DNA of 51,405 nucleotides from an uncultured Saprospiraceae bacterium (GCA_937921595.1 CAKZTD010000178.1:1-51405), one strand, 5' to 3'. Shown: positions 41,097 to 50,348, counted from the stretch's first letter. A program made the numbers and translations. Notes: a model not told the origin generated them from the letters alone.

Positions 41097-42077
41097 TCAG
41101 ATCGCATTTCGAATCGCATCAATATCTTGTTTTTTCATACAGTCAAAATGTCCTTTAGGACAAGATGCGTAACCAATTTTTGAACAAGGACGGCATTTTA
41201 GATCTTTGACTTCGAAGCTTTGATTATAGTTGATTCCTTTTGGATAATAGGGGTACATTCCAAGTTCAGGGACAGTATTTCCCCAAATGGAGATGATCTT
41301 TTTTTGAAAAGCGGCAGCAATATGCATCATCCCTGTATCATGAGTAATTACTTGACCCGATTGTTGAATAATGGACGCAGATTGATGGACATTAAGTTTA
41401 CCGCATTGATTGATGACATTTGATCCGCATTTTTGAGCAGCGGCTTCTCCGATTGCAGCATCTGTTGGACCGCCTAATAAAATGATGGCTTGTTTTTGAT
41501 TTTTACAAATTTCAATAATCTGCTCCAAGGGCAATCGTTTGGTCGCATGAGTAGCTCCAATCGCAAAAGCAGTAAAGGCATTTTTATTAGGCAGTATTGT
41601 ATCAAGGCTGAATTGATCTTCTTTTGGAATAAAATAATCCAAGCCCTTTCCATCATTTTTTACACCAAGTGATTCTACCGCTTTCAGATAGCGATCAACA
41701 ATATGGATATCAGGAAGTTGGTTGATTTTAAAATTGGTGAGTAGCCATTTTTTATAATTAAGCTTATCAAAAGTAGATGCTGGCCGACCTAGTGATAATT
41801 TGACTTTTAGACTCCTCAGATTTTTATGCAAATCAACAATATGATCGTAATTTTCCGCTGTTAAGTCTTTGATAAGACTTCCAAATTCCTTTTTAATATG
41901 AAAAACTTTATCAATATTTGGATTTGGCTTGACAATTGAGGCGTATGAAGTCTTGGTCAAAAAATGGATTTCTGCGTTAAGCTGCTGTTTCAAACATCGG
42001 ACTACCGGCGAAGTCAAGACGATATCACCTATCGAACTAAAACGGATAATCAATATTTTTTTTCTGCTTGCAGACAT
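41097..42077 (-). CDS. Glycosyltransferase family 9 (heptosyltransferase-like)
   Basis: This 326-residue peripheral membrane glycosyltransferase of the ADP-heptose:LPS heptosyltransferase family (GT9) likely builds the LPS inner core. Motifs: ILIIRFSSIGDIVLTSPVVR at the N-terminus, DLHKNLRS, FAIGATHATKRLP, and the C-terminal nucleotide-binding block HDTGMMHIAAAFQKKIISIW. CRPCSKIGYASCPKGHFDCM near the end is a common feature of this Bacteroidota group. An in-frame ATG ten codons earlier (42107) overlaps a TAACTTCG promoter-like sequence, so I chose the ATG at 42077, which begins MSASRKKILIIRF. Confidence 0.88.
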   Translation of the reverse strand: MSASRKKILIIRFSSIGDIVLTSPVVRCLKQQLNAEIHFLTKTSYASIVKPNPNIDKVFHIKKEFGSLIKDLTAENYDHIVDLHKNLRSLKVKLSLGRPASTFDKLNYKKWLLTNFKINQLPDIHIVDRYLKAVESLGVKNDGKGLDYFIPKEDQFSLDTILPNKNAFTAFAIGATHATKRLPLEQIIEICKNQKQAIILLGGPTDAAIGEAAAQKCGSNVINQCGKLNVHQSASIIQQSGQVITHDTGMMHIAAAFQKKIISIWGNTVPELGMYPYYPKGINYNQSFEVKDLKCRPCSKIGYASCPKGHFDCMKKQDIDAIRNAI

Positions 42078-42253
42078 TTTGTTACTTTTGAATAACGAAG
42101 TTAACATTAACTTAATTAAGTTACTTCTGTTCCTTTATTTAGTCTAATTTTTAGAGATTCTTAGTTAATCTCAACGACTAGTCCGACGAAGAGTTCGCCT
42201 CAAAAAAATAATTTAAGACACCAATTTACAAACTCAATCGCAAAATCCTATTT

Positions 42254-42688
42254 ATGAAATTCCTTGTACCTCTCATGATCCTTTCTTGTCTCTTTCTTTT
42301 TCAATATTGTAAAACAACTACCTATACACCAGAAAACTATCCTGCACGACAAATTGTCTTTGGAAGTGGTGGTGGATTTGCAGGAACTTACAATCATTTT
42401 TATCTTTTCGAAAATGGGGAGCTCTATAAAAATTCTTCGACCGATGCAGCTTACAAGAAAGTAAAAAAATTAAAAAAACAACAAGTCGCCCAGTTGTTTA
42501 ATAATTATGAAAAGATGGGACTAAAGGATTATAAAATAAACGATCCAGGAAACATGTCTTTCTATGTGGAGTTTAAAATAGGTGACAATAATCACAAAAT
42601 GCTCTGGGGAGGAACCAATGAAACCGTTGATCCAAATGTAAAAACTATTTATAGTATTCTAACAAGGTTTACAAAAGTTGAAAAATAA
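42254..42688 (+). CDS. Small lipoprotein, unknown function
   Basis: A 144-residue lipoprotein: signal MKFLVPLMILSCLFLFQYC with lipobox LFQYC. The mature part is beta-rich with a glycine patch (FGSGGGFAG) and strands such as NHFYLFENGELY and FYVEFKIG. No enzymatic motif is seen and I do not recognise the family. The M4 protease gene starts 5 bp after its stop, so translation is probably coupled. The lipoprotein may help protease secretion, act as an inhibitor or anchor, or be unrelated (inference). Confidence 0.75.
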   Translation: MKFLVPLMILSCLFLFQYCKTTTYTPENYPARQIVFGSGGGFAGTYNHFYLFENGELYKNSSTDAAYKKVKKLKKQQVAQLFNNYEKMGLKDYKINDPGNMSFYVEFKIGDNNHKMLWGGTNETVDPNVKTIYSILTRFTKVEK

Positions 42689-42693
42689 ATAAC

Positions 42694-45600
42694 ATGCAAA
42701 AATATACTTTTTTAATTGCTGCCCTGATGCTTACCTTCTTGAGTTTGAATGCTCAGAAGACGGTAGCTCCAGCGAAAAAAACAGATGTTGATCGATCAAC
42801 GATTACCATCAATACAGATCATCGTTCACAGGTTCCTAAATCGGCACCAAGTATCTTTGATATTCAAACTTCTAATCATCAGCCTTTACATTTTCGGAAG
42901 TCAATTCAGGAAACTAAGCTTCGTTTTTCTAATGATAAAAAAACAGGTTTACCGATTATGATTTCCGGTACTCTTGAGACGCCAAATCGAAGTGCAAGTA
43001 CAACCATAAAATGTTTCGAATATCTCGATGCTATTCAATCGGTTATTCAAATTGAGAACCCTGATGAGGAATTTGTTTTAAGAAAAGAAACAACCGATAA
43101 AAAAGGAACCAAACACCTCCGTTTCGATCAATATTATAATGGTATAAAAGTCCATCATGGAGAAGTAGTATTGCATGAAAAAGAAGATGCCATTTTTCTT
43201 TTCAATGGTCGCAACTACCCTACTCCACAATTGGAAAACATCGAACCTTCTATCAGCTTAGCAGAAGCGGAATTGATTGTCAAAAATGATCATCCAAATT
43301 GGCAGGAACTTTCTGCAGATCAACATATTTTCATCCCTCATGAGCAGCTAAAATCAGAGCTGGTTATTTTCCATGAAAACAAAAAAGTAGGTCAGGAAAA
43401 ACTCGTTTGGCATTTCACTGCTATTCCAAATATCACAGAACAATGGGCTTATTTCATTGATGCTCAAACTGGAGAGATTTTAGAAAAATACAGTAAGATT
43501 TGTCAGATTCATGGTGGCTTTTGTAAAAGCGAAACGCATGATCACGAGCCTGCTATTTCAGAAAATAAAAACGAGATAAACACCAATCTTCCTTTCGGGC
43601 CTGAAACTGCACAAGCAACTGACTTACAAGGAATTAATAGAACTATAAACGTTTACGAAACCGGTGGTACTTTTTACATGGTAGATGCAAGTCGACCAAT
43701 GTTTAATGCTTCTCAATCGAATATGCCGAACAGTCCTTCCGGAGCGGTTTGGACCATTGATGCTTTTAACTCCTCTCCTGAAAATTCAAATTTTTCTTAC
43801 GATCACGTTACCTCTTCTAACAACTCTTGGAACAACCCAACAGCTGTTTCTGCACAGTACAACGGAGGTATTGCTTATCAGTATTTTAAAAATACTTTCG
43901 GCAGAGAATCGATCAATGGCCAAGGTGGAAACATTGTTTCTTTTATCAATGTAGCAGATGGAAATGGTGGTGATATGGACAATGCTTTTTGGAATGGCAC
44001 GGCTATGTTTTATGGCAATGGCGACCAGGCTTTTACTGCTCCTCTAGCGAAGTCCTTAGATGTAGCCGGACATGAAATGTCTCATGGTGTCATTCAAAAC
44101 GAAGCTAACCTCGCTTATCAATTTGAATCCGGTGCATTGAATGAATCTTTTGCTGATATTTTTGGAGCGATGATCGATCGAAACGATTGGAAAATAGGAG
44201 AAGAAGTTGCGAACAGTTCCATCTTCCCAACTGGTACCATGAGAGATATGGAAAATCCTCATAATGGAGGAACTAGTTCTGATTTTTACTGGCAACCGAT
44301 GCATGTCAATGAGATGTATACTGGTAGTCAAGATAACGGCGGTGTGCATATCAATTCTGGAATTCCAAACCATGCATATTATCTTTTTGCAACAGCAATT
44401 GGCAAAGATGATGCAGAACAAATCTTCTATGATGCATTAGCAAATTACTTAGTGGCTTCTTCGCAATTTATCGACCTTAGAGCTGCGGTTGTTCAAGCGA
44501 CGATCCAAGAATTTGGAAATGGTTCTTCGCAAGTCGATGCTGCCAACAATGCTTTCAATGCCGTAGGTATTGGTGAAGGAGGAGGTAATGATTACCAGGA
44601 GGATGTCAGTGTGAATCCAGGTGATGATTTCATCATGTGGTCAGATCTTGGGTTAAGTACAGTCAATAATTCTCAGACCGACGGAACGCTTGATGGAACA
44701 ATTAGTAATACCGATCATATCAGTCGTCCATCGGTTTCAGATGATGGACAATTCGTTCAATTTGTAAATACTTCTAATCAAATAGTTGAAGTAAACATTG
44801 ATTGGTCTACTGGTGAAATCGTCAGCGAATCAGTCATACAATCTGAAACGATTTGGAGAAATGTAGCCATCTCTAAGGATGGTTCAAAACTAGCAGCAAT
44901 TACAACAGACAATGATAATGATGTCTATGTTTTTGATTTTAATACTGGTACTTCTCAATGGTTTACTTTATATAACCCGACCTCAGCGGAAGGTGTTTCT
45001 ACTGGTGATGTACAATTTCCGGATGTATTGGAATGGGATTTTTCTGGAGAACAAATTATCTACGATGCTCAGAATGTAATCAACGGCCAATCTGGGAGCA
45101 TCGAATATTGGGATATCGGTTTTATAAAAGTATGGGAGAATAATACCGATAATTTTTCTCAGGGTCAAGTATCTAAACTATTTACTGGACTTCCTGAAAA
45201 CGTAAGTGTTGGTAATCCTACTTTTTCTAAAAACTCTCCTTATATCATCGCTTTTGATTTTATTGAATCCACAACACAAGGAGTTAATTATGAAGTGCTC
45301 GGTGCCAATATCCAAACCGGTGACCAAGGAACAATTTGGGAAAGCAATACATTGGGATACCCTAGTTTTTCAATTGATGATAGTCGAATTCTTTTTTCAT
45401 TTTTAAATAATGGAACGGATCAAATCATTGGGGTTCGTGATTTAGGTGCAGATAAAATTTCTGGTATTGGCGATGCAAGTCTTTTGATTGAAGAAGCGGA
45501 ATGGGCAATTTGGTTTGCGACTGGCGAAAGAGGATTGACTTCTTATGAAGATTTGAAAAATGAATTGGGAATTGCTGTTTATCCGAATCCAGTAGGAGAT

Positions 45601-45801
45601 GTTTTGACGATTGAATGGTCAAGCGCAGATATCATTGACGCTCGCTATGAGTTATATGATCTGACTGGAAGAATGGTCAATAGCGGTATCGTGACTAGCC
45701 AGCAATCATCCGTGAATGTTTCGGGACTTACTAGCGGGACATATGTCTTGCGTGTAATTGATGGGGAACAGATGGGTGTAATGAAAGTGGTGAAGATGTA
45801 A
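42694..45801 (+). CDS. Secreted M4 (thermolysin-like) metalloprotease with propeller and T9SS sorting domain
   Basis: In this 1035-residue precursor the signal peptide is residues 1-20. An FTP/PepSY-type propeptide follows to about 275. The catalytic domain carries zinc ligands His460 and His464 with Glu461 in GHEMSHG, and the third ligand Glu484 in GALNESFADIFGAM. The catalytic His552 is in GGVHINSGIPNHAYYLFA. After about residue 620 a beta-propeller-like region follows (SRPSVSDDGQFVQFVNTS, ISKDGSKLAAITTDNDNDVY). It ends with a type A T9SS sorting domain (VYPNPVGDVLTIEWSS, LRVIDGEQMGVMKVVKM). The protease would be self-processed and exported for extracellular protein degradation. All catalytic residues are intact. 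Confidence 0.93.
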   Translation: MQKYTFLIAALMLTFLSLNAQKTVAPAKKTDVDRSTITINTDHRSQVPKSAPSIFDIQTSNHQPLHFRKSIQETKLRFSNDKKTGLPIMISGTLETPNRSASTTIKCFEYLDAIQSVIQIENPDEEFVLRKETTDKKGTKHLRFDQYYNGIKVHHGEVVLHEKEDAIFLFNGRNYPTPQLENIEPSISLAEAELIVKNDHPNWQELSADQHIFIPHEQLKSELVIFHENKKVGQEKLVWHFTAIPNITEQWAYFIDAQTGEILEKYSKICQIHGGFCKSETHDHEPAISENKNEINTNLPFGPETAQATDLQGINRTINVYETGGTFYMVDASRPMFNASQSNMPNSPSGAVWTIDAFNSSPENSNFSYDHVTSSNNSWNNPTAVSAQYNGGIAYQYFKNTFGRESINGQGGNIVSFINVADGNGGDMDNAFWNGTAMFYGNGDQAFTAPLAKSLDVAGHEMSHGVIQNEANLAYQFESGALNESFADIFGAMIDRNDWKIGEEVANSSIFPTGTMRDMENPHNGGTSSDFYWQPMHVNEMYTGSQDNGGVHINSGIPNHAYYLFATAIGKDDAEQIFYDALANYLVASSQFIDLRAAVVQATIQEFGNGSSQVDAANNAFNAVGIGEGGGNDYQEDVSVNPGDDFIMWSDLGLSTVNNSQTDGTLDGTISNTDHISRPSVSDDGQFVQFVNTSNQIVEVNIDWSTGEIVSESVIQSETIWRNVAISKDGSKLAAITTDNDNDVYVFDFNTGTSQWFTLYNPTSAEGVSTGDVQFPDVLEWDFSGEQIIYDAQNVINGQSGSIEYWDIGFIKVWENNTDNFSQGQVSKLFTGLPENVSVGNPTFSKNSPYIIAFDFIESTTQGVNYEVLGANIQTGDQGTIWESNTLGYPSFSIDDSRILFSFLNNGTDQIIGVRDLGADKISGIGDASLLIEEAEWAIWFATGERGLTSYEDLKNELGIAVYPNPVGDVLTIEWSSADIIDARYELYDLTGRMVNSGIVTSQQSSVNVSGLTSGTYVLRVIDGEQMGVMKVVKM

Positions 45802-45838
45802 TGACTTAAACCAAGATTTTGTTTTACACAATATAGTT

Positions 45839-45875
45839 AATGCCGCCACGAGATTCTATTTCGTGGCGGCATTTT
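45839..45875 (+). terminator. Terminator after the M4 protease gene
   Basis: A perfect 13-bp stem joins AATGCCGCCACGA (45839-45851) to TCGTGGCGGCATT (45861-45873), followed by TTG and T-rich sequence. It also separates the gene from the convergent operon ending at 45916. Confidence 0.88.
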
Positions 45876-45915
45876 GTATTACAAAAAAATATTACTTTTC
45901 AAACTTGACGTGTAA

Positions 45916-46815
45916 TTAATGTACGACCAAATGTTTTAGATTTATCTCCATATCCGGTGAAAGCCAAGCCGCACAACATGGGATTCCACCATAATAGGCT
46001 TTGGGAAATGATGGAAAAGAACTTGCTTTTACACCAACAAGATGAAATGCTTTGCAGCCTTTATTAGAAAGTAATTTAACTTCTTTTTGGCTAGGTTCAG
46101 GGTAGGTTTCATTTAACAAAACCAATTCTTTCCAAAAGAATTGAACATACTCTAAGAGTGCATCCTTTTTAGTTAAATTTATTAAAATGGTTTCTTTTCC
46201 TTTTAGATGAATGGGAAATTCTTCTTTATTATCTACATCTATTTTATAAATATCCCTATCCCCTAAATCTTTAATAATTCTAGATCCAATAAACCCTTTC
46301 GCTCCAAGAATAATCAAAGGCGTTTTAGGCGAGTAATTTAACTTCTTTATTAATTTTTTTTCTGCAAGGATAACTGCTTGCACCGTAACCATTGCTTCTA
46401 ATGTACTATCACTAAGATTGTTTTTGTAGAGAACACCGGGTAAAATCCCCGCAAAGGTTATTTGTTTCGCATGTATAGCATCTTTAACTTTTAGAGTGTT
46501 ATCTATTAATAATTTCAAATTATCAATATTGTTTCCATCTTTGAAATCCTTTTCAATTGCAGAAACTACAGTCATCAAACCCCATTTTCCATTTTGATAG
46601 AATACCCCAGCAGGCCATGGTGTCCATTTCATTTTATGTCTATACCAAGGATAAACATATGAAAGTGCATATTCTTCCGTTGCGGGATAAGCAACAAAAA
46701 TGGTATTGATAAATTGAAATCTTTTATTGATTACACCAATAATAAAGAGTGCTAAAACATTATTAATTATAACATTGACTAGCATTAAACTAATTCTTCT
46801 TACATGTAAGCGCAT
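45916..46815 (-). CDS. Rossmann-fold (NAD(P)-binding) protein, unknown function
   Basis: A 299-residue protein. The N-terminal half is helical with a hydrophobic first segment (VNVIINNVLALFIIGVI). The C-terminal half contains a Rossmann motif, PLIILGAKGFIGSRIIKDLG, with a GxxGxxG-like turn (GAKGFIG), followed by DIYKIDVDNKEEFP, the acidic end of the second strand. The segment ITFAGILPGVLYKNN before it recalls acyl-ACP reductase or quinate/shikimate-dehydrogenase-like layouts, but no catalytic residues could be fixed. It is last of a probable operon (69 bp after the 46885 gene). Near its end, KAYYGGIPCCAAW contains a Cys pair. Confidence 0.6.
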   Translation of the reverse strand: MRLHVRRISLMLVNVIINNVLALFIIGVINKRFQFINTIFVAYPATEEYALSYVYPWYRHKMKWTPWPAGVFYQNGKWGLMTVVSAIEKDFKDGNNIDNLKLLIDNTLKVKDAIHAKQITFAGILPGVLYKNNLSDSTLEAMVTVQAVILAEKKLIKKLNYSPKTPLIILGAKGFIGSRIIKDLGDRDIYKIDVDNKEEFPIHLKGKETILINLTKKDALLEYVQFFWKELVLLNETYPEPSQKEVKLLSNKGCKAFHLVGVKASSFPSFPKAYYGGIPCCAAWLSPDMEINLKHLVVH

Positions 46816-46884
46816 GTTGGTTTTGTATATGTCTTGGGGTTATGTAAAATTGTTTAGTATGGTGATAGGGATATTAAAAAAAAT

Positions 46885-47673
46885 CTACTCACAAAGGTAT
46901 TCGTAAGTATAATTTGTAACCATAATACTCCCATCATTTTGCAGCACTGATCGTTCCTCACTCGTTGGATATCCTTCATCATTGTATTGAAAAACAGAAG
47001 ATCTTTCTAAGACATCACCATCCTTATTAGTGACACTTAGGGCATTGTGTTTATTACTTGTCTCATGCTCTAAGAAGGCGAACCTTGGCACATTTCGCGA
47101 ATCATAAATTCGTTCTTTTTCATAAACTAATTCTGCTTCTAATGTGTTGGAATTAACAGCATATCCTCTATATGCATGACTACAGTTATCATCTAAATAA
47201 GCATAGTCTATATAGAAAAAAGTAAAATAATCTTCATCAACAACACTTAATCGCTCTCGACCACAACCATCTACATTAGGACTTAAATCTAGACCACCTA
47301 CAAAAACAGAATCCGTATTTACAATACTATAATCTTCTAAATAATAAGGAGAATTTTGATTGATCCGATAAAGGTATTGAGTATAAAAGGAGAGCGCCCC
47401 ATCAACATTAAAGTAAGACCGCCTGGTAACATTCCCTTGATTATTTTTAGTAAATATATAATAACCAGTGAGCGATCCACTCGTGTCATAAAAATTCCTT
47501 CGATAAGTATTTTCGCTTTGAACGATATACGATTCATATAATGCTCCGTCTTGATATACACTTTTAAGGGTGCAAATTTTCTGATTTCCACCTCCCATAT
47601 CTTCATCATCTTTTCCACAAGAAAAAATGGCAACCATGATTCCTAAGAGGATTAATATTTTTAAATATTTCAT
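46885..47673 (-). CDS. Lipoprotein with YD-like beta strands
   Basis: This 262-residue lipoprotein has the signal MKYLKILILLGIMVAIFSC with lipobox IFSC, followed by an acidic/Gly linker (GKDDEDMGGGN). The body is a series of short strands separated by turns, with sequences such as YDTSGSLTGYYIFTKNNQGN and YNDEGYPTSEERSVLQNDGS. This is the style of RHS/YD-like or DUF4595-type Bacteroidota lipoproteins. No catalytic motif. Located between the barrel gene (55 bp) and the Rossmann gene (69 bp) on the same strand. Confidence 0.7.
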   Translation of the reverse strand: MKYLKILILLGIMVAIFSCGKDDEDMGGGNQKICTLKSVYQDGALYESYIVQSENTYRRNFYDTSGSLTGYYIFTKNNQGNVTRRSYFNVDGALSFYTQYLYRINQNSPYYLEDYSIVNTDSVFVGGLDLSPNVDGCGRERLSVVDEDYFTFFYIDYAYLDDNCSHAYRGYAVNSNTLEAELVYEKERIYDSRNVPRFAFLEHETSNKHNALSVTNKDGDVLERSSVFQYNDEGYPTSEERSVLQNDGSIMVTNYTYEYLCE

Positions 47674-47728
47674 TTTATTATTTTTTTTAAATTTTTAGAA
47701 GGTGATAAAATTAATCGCCAAAGACACC

Positions 47729-48313
47729 TTACAGGTTTCCAAAACAAATCCCCGCTTGGACATGTCCGCTGATTCCGTTAAGACCTATTTCTGTAAAAAA
47801 ACCAAATTTGTTCCCAAGTTTTACTCTTCCTTGACCAGCAATTCCAAGTTTAAAACCACCCGATGGTGCATAACCAGATTCAATTTCTTCAAAAACAAAT
47901 GCATAGCCTAAGGTCCCAACACCAACTACATTAAATTTCATTTCTCTTGGCAAAAAGTGATAATAATATTTTCCATAAACACTCGAATGAGTAAAGTTTA
48001 CATCCGCAGATTCGAAACCCAGACTATAGAATGCCCCAGTATATCCGATATGAGTTCCTAAACCCCAACTCATTTTATCATCAATCTTGACCTCATAAAA
48101 CAAGCTTATCGGAGGGATGACATATCCTATTTCCAAGTCCTCCCCTTTTGCCCAACCATGATTGAGCCCCATTCCTAAAAACCAAACAACGCCAGCGTCA
48201 GATTCTATAGTGGTGTTATTATTCGACCCACTACTTGCTCCTCCTCCTGTAAATTGTGCTTGAAGACTTGTAACAAAAATTAGAGTGTAAAGAATTGTGT
48301 ATAATTTTTTCAT
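47729..48313 (-). CDS. Outer-membrane beta-barrel protein (paralogue B)
   Basis: A 194-residue outer-membrane-type beta-barrel with a signal peptide (residues 1-19, ending LQA). The mature N-terminus is a Gly/Ser/Asn-rich linker, QFTGGGASSGSNNN. It then has alternating aromatic strands such as WGLGTHIGYTGAFYSLG and VYGKYYYHFLPREMKFNVVG. It is closely related to the next gene upstream (48414-49019): linker, YYYHFLPR and GFKLGIAG match. The pair is a tandem duplication. The function is unknown, and a small porin or barrel assembly role is possible. Confidence 0.78.
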   Translation of the reverse strand: MKKLYTILYTLIFVTSLQAQFTGGGASSGSNNNTTIESDAGVVWFLGMGLNHGWAKGEDLEIGYVIPPISLFYEVKIDDKMSWGLGTHIGYTGAFYSLGFESADVNFTHSSVYGKYYYHFLPREMKFNVVGVGTLGYAFVFEEIESGYAPSGGFKLGIAGQGRVKLGNKFGFFTEIGLNGISGHVQAGICFGNL

Positions 48314-48413
48314 TTGATTGTTATTTTATAGCTCGGTATTTTCTTGGACAAGAAGCCCATAAAGAAGACACGAAGTTCACCGAAACATTTATATTTAAAA
48401 TCTGTCTAGAGTT

Positions 48414-49019
48414 TTATTTCCCCCAAGCAAAACCAAGCTGCACATGACCAGCCATTGGATCATAGCCTAGTTTTCCATAGAAGCCAAATCTTTTCCCAAG
48501 TCGTAACTTAGCCAAACCAGCGACGCCTAATTTAATTCCAGCTTTAGGAAGCCCCTGTCGCTCGTAAGAGTTCAACAACCCTTCCTCAAGGATCGATGCT
48601 TTCGCATAACCAAGCGTTCCTACCGCAGCCAAATCAATCTTGGAATCTCTTGGCAAAAAATGATAATAGTATTGGCCATAAACACTCCAGTGTACATACT
48701 CTACTAAATCATCATCAAATCCATTCTCAAAATTTCCTGTTACAAATCCTACATGCGCTCCCCAACCCCAACTCATATTTTCATTGATTCCGTAAGCCCA
48801 GGTAAGACTAAAAGCTGGTAAGGATTCAACCTGGGTTAATTCATCAGACGCCCAACCATGTACAACCCCGTAACCTATGAAAAAATATTTCCTGAGTCCT
48901 GAGTCATCAACGTTTTTTGAATTATTATTGGAAGAACTTGTTGTTCCGCCTCCTGTAAATTGAGCATTCAAAGCGAGCCCAAAGAACAAACCAAGGGATA
49001 ATAAAATTATCTTTTTCAT
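48414..49019 (-). CDS. Outer-membrane beta-barrel protein (paralogue A)
   Basis: This 201-residue paralogue of the preceding entry has a signal peptide (residues 1-19, ending LNA). The mature N-terminus QFTGGGTTSSSNNN again forms a low-complexity linker. Barrel strands include FFIGYGVVHGWASDE, MSWGWGAHVGFVTGNF and YGQYYYHFLPRDSKIDLAAVG, ending HVQLGFAWGK. The two proteins share the order of strands throughout. It starts 18 bp after the stop of the PD40 lipoprotein, so the two are co-transcribed and may act together in the outer membrane. Confidence 0.78.
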   Translation of the reverse strand: MKKIILLSLGLFFGLALNAQFTGGGTTSSSNNNSKNVDDSGLRKYFFIGYGVVHGWASDELTQVESLPAFSLTWAYGINENMSWGWGAHVGFVTGNFENGFDDDLVEYVHWSVYGQYYYHFLPRDSKIDLAAVGTLGYAKASILEEGLLNSYERQGLPKAGIKLGVAGLAKLRLGKRFGFYGKLGYDPMAGHVQLGFAWGK

Positions 49020-49037
49020 AATGTTTTTTTAGATTTC

Positions 49038-50024
49038 TTAATTTTTGAATTCCATTTTCCATACATTAAATTCTCCTTTTTTATTTCCTCTTTGAGAAAT
49101 AAAGAAGATAGAAGATCCATCTGTTGACCAAACAGGCGACACATCATTTCCACCATGAAAAGTCAGTTGAGTCAAATTTGTTCCATCAATATTGACCGTA
49201 TATAAATCAAGATTTTGTGGCTTCGTTTTATCCTTCAAACTCGTCCCAACACAAATCACTTTTTTACCATCCGGTGAAATCTGAGGACTCGAAAAACCTT
49301 TTTTAGGATCATTGAGAATCAAGGTCTCTGTTCCTTTTTTTAGATTGATGGTCCAAATCTCTCCTCTAGCTCCGTCTCGACTATTTCGAGTGATAATTAA
49401 ATCTTCTCCATTGGGATTAAGGCTAGGCGTAAAGCCTTCGGTGTATTGAGTTTCTAAAGAGGATTCTACATCCAAACTCCAGATATAATACCTACTGCCC
49501 TCAGATTTGACAAAATAAATCTGCCCTCCATCTTTCGAATAAGAAGGAGAAAGTTCTGAAGCACTCGTAGCTACCAATTGTCGAACGGCAACTCCTTCCG
49601 TAGCATTGATCGAATAAATATTCATCAAGGTTCCATCTGTTTTTCGTTCTGAAAAAGCAATGTACTTACCATCAGGAGAATAAGACATGTCCAAAATATC
49701 TCGATTATGTGTTCTTTGAATAGTGGAACGACCTCCTTTGATATTTTTCAAATACATATTGTTGAAATCATTTGATTTCCCCAGATAAGCGACCTTGGTA
49801 TCATCAGGAGAGACCGCTAACATCGCTGGTGCATACCAGTTCAGAACACCCGTTTCTTTATTTCTAATCACATTCGGGCCAACCACTCTTTCTTCTTCCT
49901 TGGTATATTGAACTAAGCTCAAACTACCTTCTTCAGGAACTGAAACCGTTGCATAATCAACTAAGGAAGGAGCGCAACTCATTATAAAAGCTAGACCGCC
50001 TAGGAGTAAAAAGTACTTTTTCAT
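49038..50024 (-). CDS. PD40/TolB-like propeller lipoprotein
   Basis: A 328-residue lipoprotein: MKKYFLLLGGLAFIMSCAP gives a signal with lipobox IMSC. The rest is a six-bladed TolB/PD40-type beta-propeller, with repeats such as LAVSPDDTKVAYLGKSND, MSYSPDGKYIAFSERKT, PSYSKDGGQIYFVKSEG, PQISPDGKKVICVGTSL and PVWSTDGSSIFFISQRG. It lacks the TolB N-terminal domain. Nine codons upstream a TTG extends the frame, but the ATG at 50022-50024 gives the signal sequence. It leads a five-gene same-strand group ending with the Rossmann gene. Confidence 0.85.
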   Translation of the reverse strand: MKKYFLLLGGLAFIMSCAPSLVDYATVSVPEEGSLSLVQYTKEEERVVGPNVIRNKETGVLNWYAPAMLAVSPDDTKVAYLGKSNDFNNMYLKNIKGGRSTIQRTHNRDILDMSYSPDGKYIAFSERKTDGTLMNIYSINATEGVAVRQLVATSASELSPSYSKDGGQIYFVKSEGSRYYIWSLDVESSLETQYTEGFTPSLNPNGEDLIITRNSRDGARGEIWTINLKKGTETLILNDPKKGFSSPQISPDGKKVICVGTSLKDKTKPQNLDLYTVNIDGTNLTQLTFHGGNDVSPVWSTDGSSIFFISQRGNKKGEFNVWKMEFKN

Positions 50025-50063
50025 CGTTTTATTTTTTTTAAAAATTTGCAAATAGATCTGACC

Positions 50064-50119
50064 CTTTTGATGCTACAAGACATCAAAAGAAAACAGGTTT
50101 TGTAGTCACTTAACTACAA
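50064..50119. promoter_or_regulatory. Tandem inverted repeats upstream of the lipoprotein operon
   Basis: Two perfect inverted repeats, 9-bp arms with an 8-base loop and 7-bp arms with a 6-base loop, separated by 10 bases, lie 40-95 bp before the PD40 lipoprotein ATG. They could be operators or a structured 5' leader. Confidence 0.45.
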
Positions 50120-50265
50120 TGATTATTATTTTTTATAAAATATTCTTCGGGGCTTAATTTAAAGCATGTTCTAATATTACGAGTCAATGTTTATGCCTCG
50201 GAATACTTAAAAATATAACCGTTCATTCTTTGTTTATAACTGGACTTTATTATTATACAAGAGGC

Positions 50266-50310
50266 CAAAAAAAAATCATCCCAACACCTTCGAAAAAACA
50301 TCGGGATGAT
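50266..50310 (-). terminator. Terminator after the SprB-repeat gene
   Basis: On the minus strand ATCATCCC pairs with GGGATGAT and runs into nine Ts, 39 bp after the stop at 50349. Confidence 0.8.
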
Positions 50311-50348
50311 CATCGTATGAAACAATTCTTTTTCACAGGTACGGGGTT

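Larger units (their letters stand above)
50025..50348. other. Intergenic region with two upstream hairpins and a terminator
   Basis: About 320 bp. Near the operon start, CTTTTGATG (50064-50072) pairs with CATCAAAAG (50081-50089), and TTGTAGT (50100-50106) with ACTACAA (50113-50119). Farther right is the terminator of the SprB-repeat gene. No TAnnTTTG box was found for the operon. Confidence 0.55.

Noticed and set aside
50025-50051. TTG-started longer form of the PD40 lipoprotein
   Set aside because: It would place nine polar residues before a perfectly good lipoprotein signal.
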